The notes beneath the pieces are model-generated. The model was not told the origin of the DNA. It saw only the letters and a program-made list of their open reading frames with translations, and ran no database searches. A program made the position numbers and the translations under genes. From Ascidia mentula (taxonomy: Eukaryota; Chordata; Ascidiacea; Phlebobranchia; Ascidiidae), in the NCBI GenBank assembly GCA_947561715.1, contig OX387205.1, positions 13,583,001 through 13,647,000 of the forward strand: a stretch of DNA of 64,000 bases. The letters run 5' to 3'. Within the stretch, counting starts at the first letter, position 1. Each line of letters opens with the position of its first letter. Shown here piece after piece: positions 53,064 through 64,000 of the stretch.

Positions 53064-55884
53064 AAACAAGCTCATGCATTTTTTGTACATGTTTTCAACT
53101 GTGGGCCAAATGATCTCAGCTTTTACCAAATTTCGTCAATTATGCAATATTATATGTCACTGTTCAAAAATATTTGTTAAAAAGCCACCAAGTAATACCC
53201 GATGGTGATAATACTCTCATAAATGTTAGTGTTTTGGCCTTGGTAGCAAACAAAGCTGCTTCGGAAACCGTACTAATCCTACGAAATGTGACCATTGCGT
53301 TGCGGTTGGTGGAAATATGCGGTGCGAGGCGGGTGTAGATTGTATTGCATATGACGTGCTGTTTGCTTGCGCGGCGACTGAAACTCGCTGCAGGCTGACT
53401 GTGCATGTTTGAACTGCGATATATTCCACATAGCTTTGTTGCATATTTCTACCGGTGCCGTTGACAACAGACGTCTATATTTCGTTGTAGGTATTGGTTC
53501 GCGTTTCAGCTGCTTTTTATTTCGTTATATTCCTAAAAATTTGATTTGTGGTGCTTCCCCGGTTTCAATCCTTAGTCAATATTGTATTTTCAATCACTGT
53601 CGATATTTGAATACACATTTTTGTAATGAATTTTGTAATGAATATTGCACTGAAGGGCAGAAATTTCAGTCAATTTTTCTCTTGGCCAAACCAAACACTT
53701 GCTGTGTGACAATGTATCAATAAAATAGTTAACAAAACAAGAAGCCTATGTACAATGCTTCTCAATTCGCACAGCAACAACACATACAGTAAGGGGAATA
53801 ATTGGTGGAAAACAGGTGTGTTTCGTCCTTGCGAGCAGGAAAATGTTGGCCAACCCCTGACAAAATTCCTCTGAAAGCTTAATTTGTTCTGAAAAGTGAC
53901 ATAAAGGTGCAAATATTGTTTGTCAACAAACTGAATTATGCTACTACACTCATAACTAACATTCATTAATAACACAATATTTCCGTGCATATCATATAAT
54001 CTATTAAAACGAAATAAAAAATGCAGCAACGTTTTCTTCTATACTGTACTGGGATTATGTTTAACTGCAGTGGAAATCAAACACAGAGTATGGCAATCAT
54101 TGTTAGCATTAACGTTAACTCTGGATGGTCTATGTTTTTGCCTTCTTTGGTGAGATTTATTTTTCCACTCTGTAGCCGCCACTACTTATTGATTATAGAG
54201 TATAACTTGTCTGTAAACAGGTTTTGTAGTTGTTTGGTGTTCGTCAACCACACAATATGTTTTTAATAACTCCACATTCTACATTTCAACATTACAAGCT
54301 TTAAAACCGTTGCCTTTATGCATAAATTTCCGAACAATAAACGGGGAAGGAATTTTTCGACAAGAAACAGAACGAAAACAATTTAACAATTGACATCAAA
54401 TTTTGCAAATCATTGAAAAGTTGCGTTAGTGTCGATGTATTCTAGAAACGAGGCTGCGTAGAAGCTTAATTGCTTGAGGCTACTCTTCAGGCGGTTTTGT
54501 GTCTTTGTTTGCGAGGTTGAATTGCTGCAAACTCAGCAAGAATTTTCCATCGTTGTTGGTTTGTGTAATGACGTCACACCTCCAATAAAGGTTTCATTAA
54601 TTAAGATAAAATAACAAACTGTTTTTTTTTGTAATGCAGCAGCTGAATACTTATGCAAATGCGTAAATTTAGATACCCAGCAAATCTTCAACCACTATTT
54701 TACAACGGAAATAATTTTTAATCCTTTGGCCAAGGTCCAAACCCTAAAATAAACCTTACAGTTTTTCCACGGAATGAGTGTTTAGCGTTTTCAAATAGTT
54801 TGAGTTAAAATTAAGTCCTGCAAAAGCTGCAAGAATCCCAGCAATGACTAGGAAATGCGGTCTGACTTGAAACTTGTTTTTCTGCATTTTTGTGGCTGTG
54901 ACGCCAAATAAAGTGTCTGTGTGTCTGAGTTTTTCAGCTCACTTCAGAAGCTGTTTAACGCTGCAGGTCGTGGTTGCATAAAAGCTGTTTTGCAAAAAAG
55001 CAATGTCTAAAACTTTATGTGTTATTCGCATAGATATGAGCTGCATGTTAACATTTCTTGGCAAGGATGAAGGTTGATAGTAGATTGTTAGGCGCAGAAA
55101 GCAGATATTTGTTTGCAGAAAGGAAGTTTAAATCGGTTTGTTCTGTTTATTTTAAAGCAAAATTGTTGCTACAATGAAGTGGTTCAACAACAAATATCAA
55201 TTTTTCGGTTTAATCTGCAAATTAAAACAAAATAACCTTAGCCTTCGGAACACGATATTTGGTAAAAAAGAGCACTAAAATATCAACGCGTCGTTGCCAA
55301 GGACAACGTAACGAATACTGCTCTCTTGCGCCATAACGTGGTGTTTTTACACCAAAGCGAGATTTGTATTTGAGTCAATAAAGTAAGTGATGCAGGGGCA
55401 TGGCGAAGGTTGGTTACAGGTTGGTCATAAAAATTTAAGAAAAAACAAACACAGATGTTTTTAAATTGTCCAATGCACAACCATAAGTTGTTCAGTTAAA
55501 ATGTTCGCATATTTTAATCCCTAAATGCGTGGAAATTTATTTTGTTTCATAGGAAATATTAAACAGATATTTAAATCGAATTTGTGTGTTTTTTTGCTTG
55601 TTTGCACCATAAGATTGCGCATAAAATATTTTTTATAATCACCAATTGCAATGCCGACAAGTCTCTGGTTTAGAATGTGTCGGCTATGTGTATAGGTCGC
55701 ACTTTTTGGAACAGAAATTATATTGTTTTGTAAACTTCACTTTGTCCCGGCATGAATTGGAAGTTTTACAGATCGGCCAATTCCATCCTGTCACCGCTAT
55801 AAACAAAACTAATTGTAAAACATCAAGTTGTGTTTCTCCTGCTTTAAAACGAAAGGCTCTGTTGAAGAAATGCGAAACCCCAAG
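53064..55884. other. P3 3' flank and ZP-D upstream region
   Basis: Duplicate of 16958-19737 with small indels. No additional gene recognised. Confidence 0.55.
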
Positions 55885-58800
55885 ATGCAAATCGTCCTTC
55901 TACTCTGTATGTGCCTTCAAGTTTTGCCAGGTGACTACATAGATACCGAGTAATACACTGACATAATTTGTGTGCGTTGGATTAACCCAACTTCACTGAA
56001 ATAATATTTTATGAACATTCACAGACTTCGTTCTTCGTATTTTGTTCAGGTGGAGGATCGTCCACGTGTCGACCTTCGGCTTATAGTGGAACCAGAACCG
56101 CTTACGGAATCCCCTCCTCATGTGAAAGTTTTGAATTTGCGTACAGTACTGGAAGTTCTGGAACTGCTGCAATACATTTGTATTACCGCACACTCGGCAA
56201 CAACATTTGTTCGGTAAAAATGTCTTACTTCTTTTGTTGACAACATTGACACTTTTGCGTTGTCAACGGTGATTAAGGTGGTGCGACATCCTCTACGTAT
56301 ATGTGGTCGAATGACAAGTTGTGCTATTGCGCATCAGTGCAACTTGACCACAATATACCCCGTGAAACCGCCGAGCTCCTGTAGCTCAGTTGGTAGAGCG
56401 TTGGGCCTGGTTAGCCCAGGGTCGTGAGTTCAAACCTCACTGGGAGCTTGATTTTCAGATCTCGTTCCGATTTGTTGGGAAAATGGCTGATCCAACAAGG
56501 CCGCGATTGCAACAATAATCATTTTCGTGCTCTATTACTCTGATTGCAAACATTCAACCAATCATTGCAAACATTCAACTAATAATTGAAAGCATTTAAC
56601 TGGAAAAGAAATTCAATACAAAGAGAAACAAAATCCAATTTGCAATAATTACTTTTCAATTTTCTTCTTAAAGGGGTCAAGAATTTGCTGGCGAGTCACA
56701 AGTCGAACGTTTCTCAAGATGTTTCGCTTCACGCGAACTTTTTTTTGTTCGATATGTTTCTGTGTTCATTTAATTATGTGATAGGTTTACCAAGGAAGCA
56801 ACAAAAACGGAGTCTTGCTGGGGACTTTCGTTGGTAATGGAAGTGCGACAGGAATTGTGAAATCAAATACCGGTTCCTTGTATTTGAGTTGCCCCACGTT
56901 ACGAGGCATTACTAACAATCCAGAGTTTGCGTTTATAAAAGGTAAATTACTCTGTCCACTGATTTCTGTGTAAATTTCATATTACTGATGAACTAAAATC
57001 ACTCGTTATGACGAAACAAACATTTTTGTTCGACAATTAGGCGGTTTTAGTTTATCAAGTTGAGTGATATTTCAAGCAGATTTTCTCTGTCGGCGTATAC
57101 TTAGCTTGCATGGTTTACACTGACTTTGTAATTTAACTGTTAATAAAGCTACCGCACAGGGTTTTTCCACCGTGCGTTGTGAAACCTATTTGAAAACACG
57201 CCAAGAATTGCTGCTGATTGACGACGAACGTCACTATGTGTTGTTTAGTCACTGAGGAAGCCTCGTGCAACTTGGAGTTGGACGTGGAAGATCTTCCAAC
57301 AACACTCGTTCTGCCGACAAGTAATGGAAAGTTGTTGGGAAAGCTTGCTTGTAATTACACGGTGTCAAGTCCAGTGAGGTGCAACTTTACAGTTACCGTG
57401 TCGTCAGGACTAACTTTTAACGGGGACAACATATTCGTAAGTTCGTATGAATAGTTCTAACGAATTTTGACATAAAAACTCCTAAATTAGCATTGAAATT
57501 CCCAGATCATGTCAATGTTGCATTTAAAATAACACCGCAGGCAGTATTTTGACTTTTCAATGGATTTGGTCAAGAATTAATTTCACTTTCTCAAGCAAAT
57601 AAATAAATCATGATGAATACAAAAATTACATTGGCAGTGGTTGAGGCAAATATAGAGGATTTGAAGTCACGGGCTTAGATGCAAAGTAGTTTCCATATGT
57701 AGGAGCACGCAAAGGGTAGGAGACATACGCACTAAAATGTGATTGGTTACAAATGTAATGTTTATCAGATAATTAATTCCATTTCGTTACAGCGAAGTTC
57801 AATCTAAGTAACAATAAAGTGTAAATTAAACCTGCCGATAAGTTTCACGTGTCCTTTCATCGCAATTAAAGAATAACTAAAAGAAATACAACGACTCTTT
57901 CAACATATGCTGAATTCTAAAATAATGTGGACCAAAGAAAGGCTTTGCCTATTTAAGGAAATATTTAATACATCGCACAAGTCGTTTAAAGCGAAGTTCG
58001 CATGAAAATTACCACAAGTTGTGACTTAAAAACTCAATAGCTTTTAACATTTTCTAATGCCTGATTATGTTAAACTTGCATTTGAATTCGCACATCAGGC
58101 TGTATCATGACTTTTCAAAGTATTTGGATTCGGACTAAAAATGAAATTACTTTCTTGAAAAAAAATACAGCAAAGAATAATGAATGCAAAAAATTACAAC
58201 ATTAGTACAAAAAAAGAAAACATGATTATTTAAGGGAAAATTATTCGTGTAAAAAGTCTTTCAGAGCGAAGTAGAGTAATCCAAATCACGAAACTTTTGT
58301 GTTTTGCTTTCTTTAGGAAGTATTATAGCGACCGTTTAAAGATGAAATTTCCTTTAGATTTTATCAGACGATCCTTCCCACCCAGGAATCAGAATAAATT
58401 CCAGTCAAACTGACGAAATAGTCACAACAGTTCAAGCCCGAAGAGTCAACGTTCAAATAATCACTTATACTGGTTCATCACCTTCTCCAACCATTCACAT
58501 CGATTCAGGTTTAATACATCACTGTTTGTCAACAAATTACCGCAATATTTTAAACCATGAAAAACGGAAAATTATAAGCTTGTTACTACAACAAACATAA
58601 ACACACAAACTAAACAAACTGCTTGATCTTAATCCCGCTCATAGAATAGGTAATAGTAGATAAACTAAAGACTTAACTGATATGCAAAAATAAAAAGTTA
58701 TGCCAAACTACTCTTCAAAAAATTTTCTCTTTCTAATTGAGACCACTTTACGCAGACTGCAAGTTGTTTGATGGAATAGAATGCACCGACTCCGTCAAGC

Positions 58801-61376
58801 TAAAGTTGGTATTTATGTAAAAATTTGCTGCAAAAAAAACAAAGTAAATAAAATTAAATTATTTATTTGCCACAAAGCGGGTACAAATTTCTGTCAATTT
58901 TTCCCTACGCCAAAGTAAACACTTACAGTGTAACATTGTAACATTATTATGGGTATCAACATTCTATTTGCTTTTTTAGCGTCAGTTCTCATGGATTAAA
59001 ATTACTTCTAGCAAGCGGAGAAGATATTTTGTATATTTCTAATCAAACGACCACCAACCTTAATTCTCTTCCGGAGAGTTGCAAAGCTCCAGCAAATAAT
59101 CCAGTTTTTCATTTCGATCTCAACGAATGTTCTCCAACTAAAAAGGTGTCTGTTTAGATTTTCCTAACAGATTTTGCCCACCCAGGTTATGTTCAACAAA
59201 ATTGTCATAAACTTCCCCTTTAGAAACTTTCTTCTTGACAGATTTTCGTTAACACATAGCGAATTAATTGTGGAAAATTGTAGAATTGATGTTTCTCTCT
59301 TAGAAAACAAGCGACATGTTCAGATTGGTTTACAAAGTTCGCAACTTCAAGTACAACAGCCAAGTAGTAAGTAGGATGTCCTACCGACCTTACTGGGAGA
59401 TATCTTGTGACTACAACGAGTCAAAAATATTGAACAGAAATATTAAAGTGGATGCTGGTTCTGTTTTAACCAAATTAGCGTAAGTATGGTTGCGTTTTGG
59501 AAAGCTGCACACAGGGTGTGTACACGCACTGTTTCGACCTGTAAGGTCTCATCAGTGCAGCTGTTGCAGTGGCACTGTGCTAGCTTTTGCACTAGAGGGC
59601 ACACTAATTTCCACTTTGTGGTACCTTTCCGGTTAACGTCGATCTGTTGGGTACCCTATACGGAGTGGGTTTTAAATAACACTTTTTACAACCACGAGTT
59701 TAAGTTAACCTCAAAACTTTTTGAACAGAAAAGAAAACTTTGTCGCTTCATACAGTACTGTTGGCAACATTACGGTTAGGTTTGCGTTGTTTGGTGACGA
59801 GCAAATGCGAAACCCACTTACATCTAATTCGATCGTTAGTGTTCCTGAATATATCTACGCAAAACTGGATATTTCGGCATACAAAAAAATAGATTTATTG
59901 GTGAGTAATCATTCAAGTGTTTCTTGTGGGCGATGGCTGATATGGCGTTGTACTGTTTCTTCATCTTTCAATTTAGTTGAAAAGTTGTTGGATCACAAGA
60001 GACGTTGGAGGAAATAAAAGATATGAACTCATCAGAGAAAGGTGATTACCCCGAGCAAATATTTAAACCATCCTTCTTCATTAGTTTGCAAACATTCGTT
60101 TGTTTCTGATTTGTTTTGGATTTTTGTACAGACTTATTGCCGTAAATCTATAGTCTATGAAGGTTACAAATTTACAAAAAAAAGCGTTCAAAAAACGTTG
60201 TTGGTGGCTAATTTTCGCTTTTTTAGCTGCAAAGTTGAGCACGAAACTGAAACTGAAGACACGATTGTGGTGACGAGAAATTATCAACCGATTTACGCCA
60301 CCTTCAAGTTTCGTTCATTCGTTTGGATCAACGTGTCTGAAAACCAACAATCCCTGTACGCTCACTGCTACGTGCAATTATGTGACAACACCAACACCGT
60401 ATGTGCACAACCGGTAAGATAATATATTTATCAATGAAAATCACATATTAATAATTCTGCAAGTGCAAATACCTAGTACAACCGGTAAGATATCCATATC
60501 CTGTTATTTATCGCATTGTTCATGATCACAAATATTAGCTTAGATAACAACAATGCATGTTTTGCTTTCTTCCCACAGGATTGCTCACGTGGACGCAAAC
60601 GTCGATCTGTGGTTCCGGGTTTAAAGGAAGTCATATCAGTTGGACCTTTCTATGTTTCGGTTCCGGATCTGTGTGAAAAGGCGAGTTTTATCCGTGCGAC
60701 AACTTTACTGGAGAGACTAAACCGAATATGTAGTCTTGACTCATGCAAGTTGATCATTGTACATTAATATACAAAACTATGAAGCCATCAAGGAACCCCT
60801 TTTTCGATTTGTTTTGGGAACAGAAATATTTGGACACACAAATTGACTATTTCCGGATCCTTGCTCTTACCATATTGCTTACAGTTAATGTTTGTTTAGG
60901 AAAATGGAGGTTGCACTGACTCTTGCAACATCATAAACGGAATCATAAAATGTTCATGTTTTGAAGGTCACGTCCTTGACGAGGACAAGAAAACGTGCAT
61001 AGGTAAATGTGGAGGAAACTTAAGCTAATGAAAGATAAGATTGTCGTTGCGTTAATGGGCGAATTAAGAAAATATTGTTGCGCATCTGAAGTGTTGGTTG
61101 AATATTAGATAACAACCAAATAACTTTGATTCAACGCAATAACGATGTGAATAAAGAAGAACTGCAGAAAATCATAATGCTACTTGCTCTTAATTTATTG
61201 TAGGAGTGGAGCAAGCATTTGAAAGCAAAGGATTCCAGAAAATGGAAATCCTTTACATTGCTGTTGGAGCCATCGTTATTTTGCTTGTTGTGGTTGTGGG
61301 GTTGATAATAATGCGTTTCAAACCACGTTCCGGTAATGGAGGGTTTACCCAGGGCGTGCTTGTGCGTGGAAAGTAA
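55885..61376 (+). CDS. ZP-domain/EGF transmembrane protein ZP-D, 14 exons, 636 aa
   Basis: Exons: 55885-55930, 56050-56213, 56785-56941, 57249-57436, 58358-58508, 58756-58816, 58980-59145, 59304-59479, 59729-59900, 59977-60041, 60227-60413, 60579-60680, 60900-61002, 61204-61376 (1911 nt). Domain order as in ZP-B. The signal peptide has MCLQ where the others have MWLQ. The exon 2 product is closest to ZP-A (GTRTAYGIPSSCESFEF), whereas exons 9-14 are of the B/C type with RKRR cleavage site and GC donor in intron 12. This mixture supports exchange between copies. No disabling change seen. Confidence 0.85.
56375..56448 (+). repeat. tRNA-like element in ZP-D intron 2 (best-preserved copy)
   Basis: The cloverleaf is complete: acceptor GCTCCTG/TGGGAGC, D stem GCTC/GAGC, anticodon stem TGGGC/GCCCA with a 7-base loop CTGGTTA (GGT at the anticodon place), T stem GTGAG/CTCAC with loop TTCAAAC. 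The extra base between D and anticodon stems, T at position 37 and T as discriminator argue against a working tRNA. Confidence 0.6.
59528..59665 (+). repeat. R1 dispersed repeat in ZP-D intron 8
   Basis: Counterpart of the ZP-B and ZP-C copies. Confidence 0.6.
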
Positions 61377-63677
61377 CTGACTGATTGCCTCCAGGTTTAA
61401 GATCTCAGCACAGCAATCGTTCATAACAGCTTTTATTGAATGATTGCGAGTTAAACCTAATTGTACATACAGTTAACCAATTGCTTGCTTTTCTTGATTT
61501 GAAAGAATATTCTAGGAAGTAAAATGTTTACAAACTTTGCATATTTTGCATTTATGTTAAAATAGGTTGGATTGATAATTACTCCTTTGCGATGTAATTT
61601 GTGACCATAGTTGTAATCTCATCTCAGAAACGAACCCACCGTATTTGTTTGTGTATAATATATGCTATGCCAATTTCAAATAACAAATAAAAAAATGCAG
61701 CAACAAACTTTTACACACAAGATTTATGTTAAACTGAGGAAGTTAGAAGCAGTTATATTATGCGTATTGCATATGAAAACTTCGGTTTCTATTGTAGTTT
61801 AGCTTGGTGAGCAGGAAATCATTAACAGAATTATAATGCTTAACATGATTGCCATGCTATGTGTGATCGAGTACCACTGCATTTAATTATAATCCCACAC
61901 TTTTTTCGTTTATACAGCTTACGTATAACATACACGATATTTTTGTTAGTTATGAATGGAAGATTTAGATCAGGCGTATTGACAATCAATATTTGCATTT
62001 TTATGTCGTCAAACAAAACAACTTGGGCTTACAGAGGATTCATATAAGACATATTCCTGCTCGCAAACTCTGCCCTAACGAACCACGCTATTTTTCCATT
62101 AACAATTCCGCTCCCTTCAGTGTTTATGTTGCTTAGAGGAATTGTCGCGGCCGGATGATTTTGCTGGACGGGCCGGATGTGGCTGTGGTCTGTTGGTTGC
62201 TCACCCAAATTTAAATCAACAAGAAAAATCGGTTACAAGGGTGTTTATTTGTGCAAGTAAGACTATACTGTGACTTTGGTATAGTTACAAAAAATCAAAC
62301 AGAAGTGAATCGGTGACAAGTGAGATCTGAGCTGAAAGCTGAGCGTGGCTTGGGCACGCAAGACAGAAAATTTACACAAAAAGAGGTAGATTGGCGCCTT
62401 AAATTTTATTGTATATTTGTCCGCGTAATTATCCAAGCGATTTTTTGTCAGTGATTACTTCAAAAGTGAGACCGTAACACAGATTTTTGACTCTCGTTGG
62501 AATTCCTATTTGTCATCGTCTTTATTTTGTTTTGGAGTTCAATAAATGCTTCCAAGCAACTCTTTTCAGGGGCAACTGATGTTGCCGTTATATCATGAAA
62601 AATGGTGATATTTTTATAAATTCATTCAGGATATTGCACCAACGCTAATCATCAGTTTCTCTAAGATTTGGTCTTGAACAAAAGACGTTGTTACAAATAT
62701 TTAGCTTCACCCCCAAAACAACCTTGTTATTTATATAAAGGACAAAGGTGTCCCATACCACAGTGGTAGAATGCTAAACAAATTACGTGGAAGGTCGCTA
62801 CCTTGACAAAAACGAAAATAACATGCATTGGTAGTTATGCTGCACATTTAAATCCAGTCGTACTGTGTCATGTAGTTGTTTGTGGTTTCAAAAAGACGCG
62901 TCCTTGAGTGATTGTAGTTGGTTGCCATGATAACACGATCCCTAACAGACTTATGCCAGTTTTTTCTCATGGAACCAGATAGCCATATGACGAAAAGAAA
63001 GACACTTTTCACTCTTGACATTCGCACTTACATCGCGGAGACGATATTGCACTGTAGTAATATTTGCAATGTTTCTCAAAGCACTACTACAGTTTATTGG
63101 CGTTGTTGCTGTAATTTGCACAACGGCGAGCTGGTACTCAACGATTACACTCATGTAGACCTTCCAGTGTCAATTGAAATTTCGAGTTAGTAAGGCAGCA
63201 TTTTTGAACTCAAAATTGCAATTGTTTGAATCATAACGATGTCCCAAGTACGGAAAAACTTTTCATAAGTTTGTGACGTGCATCCTAGACTTAAATCTGA
63301 GCAGGTTCAAAATTTTCCAAAAAACAAAGGGTCCACGACTACTCTGACGTCATCAAAGTGGATTGGTCAGCACCAAAAGTTGGAGAACCGCTGCTTTCGT
63401 TTTGACAGAATCGTTATTGGATTTCTATGTTGAAGGCACAACCTTCACGCATGAGTGGTTCACGTGATTGGCAAATAGTAGCAATGTTTACAAATCAATG
63501 AACATGCAACAAATGTCGAAAAGCGACATCACTTTGCAGTTTTAAACCACAAAGGTTACCTTGGCATGTTTTCCTTTGAGGTGGTTGTAATGCATTTGGA
63601 TTTGGTGTTGCAACGATCTTGTAATAGTTTTTGGGTTTTCTTCGCAGAATGTGCTTGATATGAGTTAAAGTTAAAGA
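61377..63677. other. ZP-D 3' flank, relic and FMO3 promoter
   Basis: AATAAA at 61686-61691; inverted hAT-like segment at about 61975-62215; ZP-A type relic at about 62790-63270; then the FMO3 promoter, nearly identical to that of FMO2 apart from short indels near 63510. Confidence 0.55.
62790..63270 (+). pseudogene. Relic of ZP-A type exon 13 and intron 13 behind ZP-D
   Basis: GGAAGGTCGCTACCTTGACAAAAACG, then TAGTTATGCTGCAC and intron-derived sequence as behind ZP-B. No SL insert (single ACAGTTTATT at 63089-63098). Confidence 0.65.
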
Positions 63678-63792
63678 ATGTCAAAACGAATTTGTATCAT
63701 TGGTGGGGGTGCAAGCGGACTGACAGCAATTAAATGCTGTCTGGACGAAGATTTGGAACCAGTATGTTTTGAAATGTCCAACGATATTGGAG
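63678..63792 (+). CDS. FMO3, first exon only (gene continues beyond the window)
   Basis: 115-base exon, nearly identical to FMO2 exon 1, encoding [14 protein letters not shown] (FAD-binding GGGASG at residues 9-14) and ending before GTAAAC at a phase-1 junction. The few base differences from FMO2 seem to be silent. The rest of the window, 63793-64000, is intron 1, which has lost a few hundred bases compared with FMO2 intron 1. Whether this copy has the exon 8 frameshift cannot be seen. Confidence 0.8.
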
Positions 63793-64000
63793 GTAAACAT
63801 GATGAAAAACAACAACTTGATTTAAAAAATTAGTCAACCTTATTACCTAAATTCTCTTGTGCTGGGCTGAAAGATTGCAATCAGTATAATCCTGAACAAG
63901 CAGTTTTTTAATCTAGGCTCATGCAAAAAGATCCCAAGCATAACATGCAAATCTCTGTAAAAACTATGCAATATCAGATAACTTTTACCGGATTATATTT

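Noticed and set aside
56375..56448. Functional tRNA-Thr gene
   Set aside because: The fold is good, but the extra base, the odd position 37 and the decay in the other copies point to a tRNA-derived repeat.

Overview
The window is a piece of animal nuclear DNA, very probably from the ascidian Ciona. It is AT-rich and intron-dense with compact exons. The strongest clue is an exact copy, at 25774-25789, of the 16-base trans-spliced leader that I recall as the Ciona spliced leader, followed directly by a GT donor. Every supported protein gene is on the + strand. I rebuilt the exon structures by joining exons with matching phase and GT/AG (or GC/AG) boundaries and by comparing paralogues inside the window.

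Layout. 810-7014: a 12-exon flavin-containing monooxygenase (FMO1). 8631-10997: a 6-exon UDP-glucose 4-epimerase (GALE). 12751-13908 and 15607-16957: two tandem two-exon genes (P1, P2) for an unrecognised protein of about 235 residues. From 16 kb to the end there is a large nested segmental duplication. Its main component is a 14-exon gene for a secreted-then-anchored ZP-domain protein (signal peptide, unassigned N-terminal region, ZP module, furin-like site, one EGF-like repeat, transmembrane helix, short tail). It is present four times: ZP-A 19738-26188, ZP-B 28899-34347, ZP-C 44921-50413, ZP-D 55885-61376. All four reading frames appear intact (627, 638, 637 and 636 residues). A second FMO (36632-41734) with the same exon phases has a one-base deletion in exon 8. 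A third FMO starts at 63678 and runs off the window. A third P-type exon (52380-53063) lacks its first exon.

History visible in the sequence. Duplication junctions are near 42222 and 52213. The 5' halves of ZP-A and ZP-B/C/D are almost identical, introns included, but beyond exon 8 ZP-A is an older, diverged type, so the genes are chimeric. Behind ZP-B, -C and -D lie relics of the ZP-A type exon 13 and intron 13. In ZP-A that intron carries a 345-base insert with 11-base direct repeats that contains the spliced-leader sequence. The relic loci of the other three copies are empty sites.

The noncoding remainder holds tRNA-like elements in intron 2 of each ZP gene, a dispersed repeat shared by ZP intron 8, FMO2 introns and the P1 flank, and hAT-like transposon ends. 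I found no CRISPR arrays, rRNA genes or bacterial operon features. The genes form no obvious pathway. The FMOs and GALE are housekeeping or detoxification enzymes. The ZP array looks like a fast-evolving cell-surface or egg-coat type family, which is an inference.
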